Below the pieces are notes generated by a model, which saw only the letters and a program-made list of their open reading frames with translations, was not told where the DNA came from and searched no databases. A stretch of 34,140 nucleotides of DNA from Bacillota bacterium (GTDB lineage: Bacteria; Bacillota; Clostridia; Oscillospirales; Oscillospiraceae), in contig JAJQFT010000016.1 of assembly GCA_021200975.1 (NCBI GenBank), forward strand, positions 1-34,140, written 5' to 3'. This document shows, one piece after another, positions 25,334 through 31,913 of this stretch. Made by a program: the position numbers and the translations under genes. Numbering within the stretch: the stretch's first letter is position 1; every line of letters begins with the position of its first letter.

Positions 25334-26266
25334 TCAGAGTGTCCTTAGGGGATCCGCGGCCAGATATTCGGCGTAGCTTAAGCCACATTCGCCGATTTCT
25401 CTGGCGTTTTGCACGCCCCTTTTGAAGTCGGCATGGTAATCCGAGCCTCCGGAAAGGAAGCGCAGGCGGGGCGCGTACAGCCGGCGTACGAGCGCCTCCA
25501 GCTCGGCGGCGCTGCTGCTGCCGTGGTAGCTGGTCTTGCCGTAGGGGTAGCTGGCCTCCATCGCGTCGATCCCCGCCGCAAGCAGCGTGTCGATGTAGGC
25601 GCCGCGGAAATCCTCCGGCTGCGGGTCGAGCGGTGTGATTAGAAAGGGGTGCGCCAGAATGGCCACGCCGCCGGCGACGTGCAGCGCCTCGATTACCGCC
25701 TCGGGCCGCGGCTTGCGGCGGCGGATTCGGAAGCGGCTGTCGCGCTTGGTCATCAGCTTCGCCTCGCTCCAGGAGCCAAAGCAGCCCTTGGCGGCCAAAA
25801 GCTCAAAAATCTGCTTCTTTTGCAGGGATTTTCCGGCTTTTTCATTCTGCTCGAGTAGCTCCTGCCAGCCTATTGGGTAGCCGGCCTGCGCCAGCGCCTC
25901 CACCAGCACGCGGTAGCTCTCCAGCTTGGAGCGCGCCACCTCCTGCTCCAGCTGCGCGAAGAAGGGGTCGTCCCAGTTGCAGCCGAGGCCCACGATGTGG
26001 ACATCCTCCACATCCGTGTCGCAGGAGATTTCGATCCCCGGCAGGAGCTTCACGCCGTGTGCGGCGGCGTAGCCGATCAGGGAGATCTCCTCCCCGTCCC
26101 CGGCGCGCACGCTGCGCGCCGGGCGCAGGTCGTGGTCGGTCATGGCGATTACCCGCATCCCCCTTGCCGCCGCCCGGTCAATCAGCTCCAGCGGCGTATC
26201 CGCGCCGTCGGAGCGGGTGGTGTGGCAGTGCAAATCCACGGGATACGGCGCGCGCGGCAGCTTCAT
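25334..26266 (-). CDS. PHP-domain phosphoesterase
   Basis: PHP proteins are metal-dependent phosphoesterases. The 310 residues show the metal-binding motifs in order: DLHCHTTRSDG (His13, His15, Asp20), MTDHD (44-46), LLPGIEIS, ILAHPFL and GGSDYHAD. An inserted helical part lies at about 95-190. Relatives include nucleotide phosphatases (RnmA/YciV type) and the cyclic ribose phosphate phosphodiesterase PhnPP; either chemistry could apply. The start overlaps the aldolase stop by 4 bases (ATGA), so the two are coupled. In this setting it might remove phosphate from a sugar phosphate or open a cyclic phosphate, but this is inference. Confidence 0.88.
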   Translation of the reverse strand: MKLPRAPYPVDLHCHTTRSDGADTPLELIDRAAARGMRVIAMTDHDLRPARSVRAGDGEEISLIGYAAAHGVKLLPGIEISCDTDVEDVHIVGLGCNWDDPFFAQLEQEVARSKLESYRVLVEALAQAGYPIGWQELLEQNEKAGKSLQKKQIFELLAAKGCFGSWSEAKLMTKRDSRFRIRRRKPRPEAVIEALHVAGGVAILAHPFLITPLDPQPEDFRGAYIDTLLAAGIDAMEASYPYGKTSYHGSSSAAELEALVRRLYAPRLRFLSGGSDYHADFKRGVQNAREIGECGLSYAEYLAADPLRTL

Positions 26267-27123
26267 TGGGCAGCGCCCTCCCCGCTGTGGAAAATCCGCA
26301 TGTGCGCCATTGCGACATCCTTGATGCTGCAATTCATCTCTTGGTCGAAGTCGAGCGGATTGAATTTTCCGTCATGGCGCTCGAGGTAATGGGTGCAGCC
26401 CTCCACATAGGCCTGCTTGATGGCGGTGGAAACGTTGATTTTCGAGGCGCCGAGAGAAATCAGCGCCCGAAATACCTCCGGCGCCAGCCCTGTGCCGCCG
26501 TGTATCACGATGGGCACGTCTGTGCGCTGCGCCAGCTCCCGCACAAGGTCGAAGTTGATTTTGGGTGCCCCGGTGTAGACGCCGTGGGCGGTGCCGATGG
26601 CGGGCGCCAGCGCATCCACGCCGGATTGCTCCAGAAAGTACAGGCTCTCCTCAAGTCCCGCTCCGGCGGCGTCCGCCGCGTCCACCTGAATGTCGTCCTC
26701 TACGCCGCTGATTTTGCCGATTTCTCCCTCCACCATGACGCCGCGGTGATGCGCGTAGGCCACGATTTGGCGGCAGTTGGCGATGTTGTCCTCCAGTGGG
26801 AGCTGCGAGCCGTCGTACATCACGCCGTCCCAGCCGCAGTCGATGCAGGCCCTCGCCAAATCCGGGTCGGTGCAGTGGTCGAGATGCACCAGCACGTTTA
26901 CCGGCGCGTTCCATGCCAGCTGCCGGAGCATCGTGCCCAGCTCCTGCGGGCCGAAGTGCTTCACCGTAGCGGCGGAGGTTTGCAGGATTACCGAGCAACT
27001 CATCGTCGTGGCGGCGTGAATGACGGCACGCGCGGACAGATAGTTAAAGATGTTGAAGGCGCCAACCGCGTAGCGATGCTCGCGGGCGTAGCGCAATTCC
27101 TGCACAAAGTTTCTGCTTTTCAT
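26263..27123 (-). CDS. Class II fructose/tagatose-bisphosphate-type aldolase
   Basis: This zinc-dependent aldolase of 286 residues would split a ketose phosphate into dihydroxyacetone phosphate and an aldehyde. The motifs are intact: VHLDHCTD (catalytic Asp82, metal His83), DGVMYDGSQLP, MVEGEIGK (Glu132), IGTAHGVY (metal His180) and VIHGGTGL (His208), with the phosphate-binding GASKINVSTAIK. Its size fits the GatY/KbaY/IolJ/FbaA group, whose members act on fructose, tagatose or 5-dehydro-2-deoxygluconate phosphates. The start at 27123 is preceded by AAAGGAGGAAACGC; the 16 extra codons in the ORF track contain that site. It is coupled to the PHP gene. Confidence 0.92.
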   Translation of the reverse strand: MKSRNFVQELRYAREHRYAVGAFNIFNYLSARAVIHAATTMSCSVILQTSAATVKHFGPQELGTMLRQLAWNAPVNVLVHLDHCTDPDLARACIDCGWDGVMYDGSQLPLEDNIANCRQIVAYAHHRGVMVEGEIGKISGVEDDIQVDAADAAGAGLEESLYFLEQSGVDALAPAIGTAHGVYTGAPKINFDLVRELAQRTDVPIVIHGGTGLAPEVFRALISLGASKINVSTAIKQAYVEGCTHYLERHDGKFNPLDFDQEMNCSIKDVAMAHMRIFHSGEGAAQ

Positions 27124-27160
27124 GCGCGTTTCCTCCTTTTTTGGGGCAAATGGATTCTTC

Positions 27161-28465
27161 TTATTGCGCACCGTTGGCGGCGTTCATAAAGCGGCGCTGG
27201 TAGGATACGACCTGATTCGCGCTCGAGAAGCGGGCGAGATATTTCGGCTCGGCGGTCAGCACCACGCGGTGCGCCATGTCGCCGTATTCGTCGGAGGCGA
27301 GCAGGCGGTCGATGTCGTAGTAGTTGTAGTCGCCCTCCATCGAGCAGATAATCAGGCGGGTGTCGTCCATGTTGGTCTGCCGCAGCAGCCGCAGGTTGTG
27401 GCGGATGCCGTCCAGCCCGTCGCTGCCCTGGTCGGTGTAGAAGCTGCGCTGGTCGAGCAGTGTTTCCGCCTTGGCAAGAACCCGCAGCAGGTCCGCGTCC
27501 TCCTCCCCGGCGGCGAGATAGTCTTTCTCGAGCATGTAGCCGCGCAGCTGCTCGAGCACCGTGCGGTCGCCCGTGCCGTGGTACAGCTGCACGAGGCGCG
27601 CCATCTGCTTGGACTGCACCAGCCGGTGGCGGATAAAGCTGTTGATGAAATATGGCCGCGCCTGCAGCGCCAGCGCGGTCTGCGCGGGCTCAAACATCAG
27701 GGTGAAGTTGACGCGGTAGCCATGCTCGCGCAGCATCAGCGCCAGATTGTGGCCGCGGAAGGCATCGGTAACGCTCGGATCGTCGTAGCGCGCGTTCAGG
27801 CGCTTGTCCCCCGAGAGCAGCTGCTGCACATTCTCCTTATTTACTGGGCCGGTGTGCGGCACCTTGATGACCACGCGGTATTCCGAAAGCAGCTCGCGGA
27901 AGCGCGCCGCCTCCTCCAGAATTTCGCTGTCGCTCTTGTTGAAGGGGTCGTTCAGCTCCACGCTGATGTCGCAGCCGGGCCCGAGGATGCGGCCGATTTC
28001 GGCCAAAACCTCGTCGCGGGTCTTGTATACGCCGCCGACGTTGGCCTTGGGGTTGTTGATAAAAAGGTCATAGATAATGCCGGGGTTACAGGTCAGGTTT
28101 GATAGAAGCTTCGCGACCGGGGCCACCTCGTAGGGGTTGGCGCTGTCGGCGGAGAATAGCAGGTTGGTTGGGCGCTTCTGGCCGTTCTTGTCGTAGGAAA
28201 TGTTGCGCCTGAGATTGGCGCGCAGCACCCGGTCGGCGCTCACCTCCAGCTCGATTTCAAAGCCGCTTGGCGTTTCTCCGGCGGGAACATGGAAGTAGTC
28301 GATTACCCTCTTGAATTCCGGCGTGACACCGATGTATTCCGCCACGCTGTGCACGCTGCGGAATTCCTCTAGGCTCAGGTTCAGGTTTTCGATCCGGCTG
28401 GTGTATTCCTCCTCGCCGGGCACAGGCTTCAGGTTCAGGTTGCGGATTTTCGAGTAAATGTTCAT
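27161..28465 (-). CDS. Transaldolase-like protein, long form
   Basis: I recognise this 434-residue protein as a divergent transaldolase by its motif order, not by close similarity. Aligned by eye to E. coli TalB, the key residues are kept: Asp107 in FSADSAN, Asn127 in LTCNPGIIYD, Glu170 in ISVELNDP, the Schiff-base Lys201 in VVIKVPHTG, Thr255 in RVNFTLMFEPAQ, Ser276 and Arg279 in FINSFIRHR. About 100 residues precede the barrel and about 150 follow, so it is much longer than TalB (317). A class I aldolase reaction transferring or releasing a three-carbon unit is likely. It leads the operon with the class II aldolase (37-base gap) and the PHP gene, behind a good promoter. Confidence 0.72.
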   Translation of the reverse strand: MNIYSKIRNLNLKPVPGEEEYTSRIENLNLSLEEFRSVHSVAEYIGVTPEFKRVIDYFHVPAGETPSGFEIELEVSADRVLRANLRRNISYDKNGQKRPTNLLFSADSANPYEVAPVAKLLSNLTCNPGIIYDLFINNPKANVGGVYKTRDEVLAEIGRILGPGCDISVELNDPFNKSDSEILEEAARFRELLSEYRVVIKVPHTGPVNKENVQQLLSGDKRLNARYDDPSVTDAFRGHNLALMLREHGYRVNFTLMFEPAQTALALQARPYFINSFIRHRLVQSKQMARLVQLYHGTGDRTVLEQLRGYMLEKDYLAAGEEDADLLRVLAKAETLLDQRSFYTDQGSDGLDGIRHNLRLLRQTNMDDTRLIICSMEGDYNYYDIDRLLASDEYGDMAHRVVLTAEPKYLARFSSANQVVSYQRRFMNAANGAQ

Positions 28466-28551
28466 GCGCTTTCCCCCTAAATTTTCGTAAGATTGTCGCG
28501 CGAGGCTAGTCTGGTATAAGCCTGCTTAGTCACATTTGAACTTATCCAAAC

Positions 28552-28563
28552 ATGTACGTACAT
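28552..28563. promoter_or_regulatory. Perfect 12-bp palindrome, candidate operator
   Basis: ATGTACGTACAT lies 11 bases downstream of the -10 box of the transaldolase operon, where a bound protein would block transcription start. Its core GTACGTAC fits the loose GTnnnnAC shape of HutC-type GntR operators. I did not find a second clear copy in the regulator's own promoter region. Confidence 0.45.
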
Positions 28564-28574
28564 CTTCTGCCAGT

Positions 28575-28603
28575 ATCATAGCGCACCGCCCGGGAAAAGT
28601 CAA
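28575..28603 (-). promoter_or_regulatory. Sigma-A promoter of the transaldolase-aldolase-PHP operon
   Basis: On the minus strand TTGACT, 17 bases, then TATGAT. Inverted repeats CGCCCGG/CCGGGCG flank the -35 box. The leader to the first gene is about 100 bases. The remainder of the 290-base gap (28466-28755) holds the palindrome at 28552 and the terminator at 28690, and no gene. Confidence 0.85.
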
Positions 28604-28689
28604 GGTAATTTTTACCGGGCGTGTATTTTTTGGCGTTTCTCCTAATTCTTTCGGAAGAAATTTGTAGAATATTACATGCCGCAGGGGGC

Positions 28690-28726
28690 AAAAAAATCCC
28701 GCCCCGGCCAAAAGCCGGGGCGGGAT
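28690..28726 (-). terminator. Strong terminator of the O-acylation operon
   Basis: On the minus strand a 13-bp GC-rich stem (ATCCCGCCCCGGC paired with GCCGGGGCGGGAT) with a 5-nt loop is followed by a run of T. It lies about 30 bases after the stop of the DHHW gene. Confidence 0.95.
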
Positions 28727-28755
28727 TGGAAGGCAGCGCGAAGGGGCAGGGCTTC

Positions 28756-29892
28756 CTAGAGTGCCCGCCACGTTTCGTCCTGCATAAATTTTTCCACATT
28801 GTATAGGAATAAAACGTCCGTGATTTGCGCGCCGTAGCTTTCCAGAACCGTGTCGATCGGCTCGGATAGGTAGCGCAGGTCGAGCAGAATGATGCGGTCG
28901 AAGTTGCCGCTCAGGAACGGAACGAAGCAGTTGGCGTAGGAATCCTTGAATAGCAGCAGCGTGCGCCCGGTGTCCGCGCCGGTATCCACCACGATTTTGG
29001 CGGTGTTTCCGCGCAGAAATACCCGGTATTTGTCGCTGTACGCCAGCTGGTCGCGGAAGTAGAAGCTGTCCGATACCCGCGCGCCGTCGTTCATGTCCAC
29101 GGTGATGCCGCTCTCGTCGTCGCTGTGCCAGAGCTCCACGCTGTCGGCGGCAACCGGCAGGGAAAGCTTGTTGTAGGCGGTGCCGTAGAAGTCCTGCGCG
29201 ACCACCTCGATGGTGAAGGCGTCGCGCGGCGTCACAGCAAAGCCCTTGCGCGCCGCGTAGGCCGCGTAGGCGTAGTAGGCGCCGAGCGTCGTCCAGTGGT
29301 GATCTGTGCGGTAGTAGAGCGCCTCCCCGGCGTGGAGCAGCAGCGCATCTTGGAGGTAGAGCAGCTGCTGCGGGCAGTCCAGCGCCGCGCGCAGAGCCTC
29401 CACGGTTTCCTCCTCGGGGTAGGCGGAGGCGAGGTCGGGCAGCACCTGCGGCATGGCCGCGGCCTTCGCCGGAATCAGCAGCAGGTCCACATTTTCCGCG
29501 CCGTAGGCCGCGCTCAGCTTGTTTGCGAGCGCAGCGAGCGCGGTAATATTCCCGGCGACGAGGGATTCGTCAAAATCCGCGTCCGTGTATTTTTCCACCA
29601 AATATCCGTCCTTCCCGACGTATATGCCGCCCACGTCCCGCTTTCCCAGCGCGAGCGAAAGCCCGGAGGACAGATCCACCCAGCTGTCGCGCAGGAAGAA
29701 CTGGTCGCTGACGTAGGCTTCGTAGTCCTCCTGAAAGGAGCCGTCCAGCACCGCCTCGAGGCGAAGCGCGGGCATGGTGTCGAGCACGCGATTTTCCCGC
29801 TCGGAAATTTCGGTGTCCGGCTTCAGCAGGGAAGCGGCGGAAGCGCCAAAAACGAATAGGAGAAAAAGTAGAATGGTAAGCCTGTTTTTCAT
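28756..29892 (-). CDS. DHHW-family protein (AlgX/AlgJ-like, exported)
   Basis: This protein of 378 residues has an N-terminal membrane/signal segment (LTILLFLLFVFGASAASLL, 5-23) and is otherwise extracellular. It bears the eponymous motif at 197-200 in YYRTDHHWTTLGAYYAY, and a later LLLFKDSYANCFVPFL segment carrying the Ser of the SGNH-like site. These proteins are SGNH-hydrolase relatives found with MBOAT acyltransferases; AlgX/AlgJ place acetyl groups on alginate. Here it is the last gene of the operon, 12 bases after the MBOAT gene, so it probably accepts acyl groups from that transporter-like enzyme and passes them to a surface glycan. The glycan is unknown. Confidence 0.88.
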   Translation of the reverse strand: MKNRLTILLFLLFVFGASAASLLKPDTEISERENRVLDTMPALRLEAVLDGSFQEDYEAYVSDQFFLRDSWVDLSSGLSLALGKRDVGGIYVGKDGYLVEKYTDADFDESLVAGNITALAALANKLSAAYGAENVDLLLIPAKAAAMPQVLPDLASAYPEEETVEALRAALDCPQQLLYLQDALLLHAGEALYYRTDHHWTTLGAYYAYAAYAARKGFAVTPRDAFTIEVVAQDFYGTAYNKLSLPVAADSVELWHSDDESGITVDMNDGARVSDSFYFRDQLAYSDKYRVFLRGNTAKIVVDTGADTGRTLLLFKDSYANCFVPFLSGNFDRIILLDLRYLSEPIDTVLESYGAQITDVLFLYNVEKFMQDETWRAL

Positions 29893-29904
29893 TTTTTCGT
29901 TTTC

Positions 29905-31320
29905 CTAAAAACGGAAGTATAGAAATGGATTGTAGGAGGCGTTCACGAGGCAGGCCACGCTCAGCACCAGCAGCGCCGCAAGAAAAGCAATTTCCGCGGC
30001 GGCGCCGAGCGCCGCGCCCGCCTGCGCCTCGAGCCTCCTGCCCGCCCGGGCGGCGAGCGATGTCGAGCCGATGGCGGCAACGGCGAAAAGAAGCGCGTTC
30101 GTCAGCAGCAGGTAAAGCGCGCCGCTGTCGCAGAGGCCGCGACCGGCAAGGCCGAACAGCGTCCGAAAATATCCCGCGCCGTCCGCCATGTCCGGATAGG
30201 CAAAAATCGCCCAGCCGAACAGCACCAGCAGCATCGTGTAGCCATGCCGCAGGGCGGCCGGCAGGCGGCGCAGCGCGCGCTTCAGCACCAGCTTCTCCAG
30301 CACGAGGATCGCGCCGTAGTACAGCCCCCAGAGCACGAAGCACCACGAGGCTCCGTGCCACAGCCCGGTGAGGAACCAGACGATGGCGATGTTGCGAATC
30401 TGCTTGGCGAGCGTGCAGCGGTTGCCGCCGAGCGGGATGTAGACGTATTCGCGGAACCACGTCCCCATCGAGATGTGCCACCTGCGCCAGAATTCCGTGA
30501 CGCTTGCGGATTCGTAGGGATGCTCAAAATTTTCCAGAAAATGGAAGCCGAACATCCGCCCGAGGCCGATCGCCATGTCCGAATAGCCGGAAAAATCGAA
30601 GTAGATTTGCAGGGTGTAGGCGGCGATGCCGACCCACGCGGCCAGCGTGCTCAGGTGCGCCGTTTGCGTGGCAGCGATTTCGTCAAATACCTCGCCGAGC
30701 TGGTTGGCAATCAGCACCTTTTTGGCGAGCCCAATCGTAAAGCGCCGCACCCCCTCGGCAAAATCCGCCGTATTTTCCCGGCGGCCGGACAGCTCCTGCG
30801 CGACGGTCTTGTACTGAACGACCGGCCCGGCAATCAGCTGCGGGAAGGAGGTCACAAAGGCGCCGAAGGTGATGAGGCTGCGCTGCGCGGGAACCTCGCC
30901 CCGGTAGACGTCGATGGTGTAGGACATCGTTTGGAAGGTGTAAAAGGAGATGCCAATCGGCAGCGCGATATGCAGCGCCGCGAGCGAGAGCGGCGTGAGG
31001 CTGTTGACGATTCCAATCGCGAAGTCGGCGTATTTCATCACGCCCAGCATGGAGAGGTTGATGACCAGCGAGCAGCCGAGCGCAACACGGGCGATCCCCG
31101 CCCGCCCCCGGCGGCGGCCGAAGGCGATCGCCCGGCCGGCGCAGTAGTCCACGATGGTGGATACGAGCATCAGCACCACATAGACCGGCTCGCCCCACGC
31201 ATAGAAGAGCAGGCTCGCGAGCAGCAGGACGAGATTCCGCCCCCGGCGCGGCACGAGAAAATAGACGAGCAGCACGGGCGGGAGAAAGCGGAATAAAAAT
31301 AGCAGGCTGGAAAAGACCAT
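29905..31320 (-). CDS. MBOAT-family O-acyltransferase (AlgI-like)
   Basis: This polytopic membrane protein of 471 residues belongs to the MBOAT family (AlgI, DltB, PatA), which moves acyl groups, usually acetyl, across the membrane for O-acylation of surface polymers. Family blocks are visible: ASLLFYAWGEP near residue 40, LPIGISFYTFQTMSYTIDVYRGE at 120-142, FPQLIAGPVVQY, FWRRWHISMGTWFREYVYIPLGGNR (His282) and FLTGLWHGASW with the putative catalytic His322. About ten membrane helices are present. It is flanked by a lipoprotein gene and the DHHW gene, the usual company. Confidence 0.95.
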   Translation of the reverse strand: MVFSSLLFLFRFLPPVLLVYFLVPRRGRNLVLLLASLLFYAWGEPVYVVLMLVSTIVDYCAGRAIAFGRRRGRAGIARVALGCSLVINLSMLGVMKYADFAIGIVNSLTPLSLAALHIALPIGISFYTFQTMSYTIDVYRGEVPAQRSLITFGAFVTSFPQLIAGPVVQYKTVAQELSGRRENTADFAEGVRRFTIGLAKKVLIANQLGEVFDEIAATQTAHLSTLAAWVGIAAYTLQIYFDFSGYSDMAIGLGRMFGFHFLENFEHPYESASVTEFWRRWHISMGTWFREYVYIPLGGNRCTLAKQIRNIAIVWFLTGLWHGASWCFVLWGLYYGAILVLEKLVLKRALRRLPAALRHGYTMLLVLFGWAIFAYPDMADGAGYFRTLFGLAGRGLCDSGALYLLLTNALLFAVAAIGSTSLAARAGRRLEAQAGAALGAAAEIAFLAALLVLSVACLVNASYNPFLYFRF

Positions 31321-31341
31321 GGTTATTCTCCGCGGCCGGGC

Positions 31342-31887
31342 TTATTCCGCGCTTTCGATGCTCGAACGCAGCGCGGCCTCCGCGGCCTGCACCACGGCCG
31401 AATCCGCGGATAGGGACAGGTACCAGACATAGCAGCCGCTGCGCCCGGTGCGGGCGGCCTTCACGACTTTTTGCTCGTCCGTGGTCAGGTAGCTGTCGTG
31501 CTGCGTGGCCTCGAGGGTGTCGTTGAATTCCTGCAAAATTTCCGCGGCGGCGTCCTCACTCGGCGCCTCCACGATGCACACGCAGTAGACCTGCTCGCTG
31601 TCGGAGGCATAGTAGTAGTCTGCAAGCGTGTCGCGGCGGCTGCCGCTTACAAAGGTGCAGCTCTCCCGGGCGGTGAGCTGCGCCGCGCCGTCCGCGGCCT
31701 GCGCCGCTGCCGCCTCGTATAGCAGCGCACAGCTGCATTCTGCCTGCGCGGCGCTTTCGTGCGTGGCCTCGGTTCCGGGGCTGCGGGAGATGGTTTCCTC
31801 CGGGGCAGCGCCGCTGCACCCGGCCAGCAGCCCGGCCAGCAGCGCCGCGGCGAGGCCGCAGGCGATTGGATTGGTAACTTTTCTCAT
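31342..31887 (-). CDS. Small lipoprotein, DUF4358-like
   Basis: This protein of 181 residues has a lipoprotein signal with a clear lipobox (AALLAGLLAGC, modified Cys about residue 24) and would be anchored on the outer face of the membrane. The mature part is Ala- and Ser-rich, with a C-terminal half (VYCVCIVEAPSEDAAAEILQEFNDTLE, then GCYVWYLSLSADS) that resembles the DUF4358 pattern. That family often sits beside MBOAT and DHHW genes in Clostridia. No catalytic motif is seen, and I assign no function. The family call is by eye and moderate only. Confidence 0.75.
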   Translation of the reverse strand: MRKVTNPIACGLAAALLAGLLAGCSGAAPEETISRSPGTEATHESAAQAECSCALLYEAAAAQAADGAAQLTARESCTFVSGSRRDTLADYYYASDSEQVYCVCIVEAPSEDAAAEILQEFNDTLEATQHDSYLTTDEQKVVKAARTGRSGCYVWYLSLSADSAVVQAAEAALRSSIESAE

Positions 31888-31913
31888 TTTTCTGCGCTTC
31901 CTTCTATATTTCT

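Noticed and set aside
14313-28465. Horizontal-transfer island with integrase or repeats
   Set aside because: No integrase, transposase, tRNA gene or flanking direct repeat was found, and base composition appears similar to the surrounding genes, so transfer is not supported from sequence alone.
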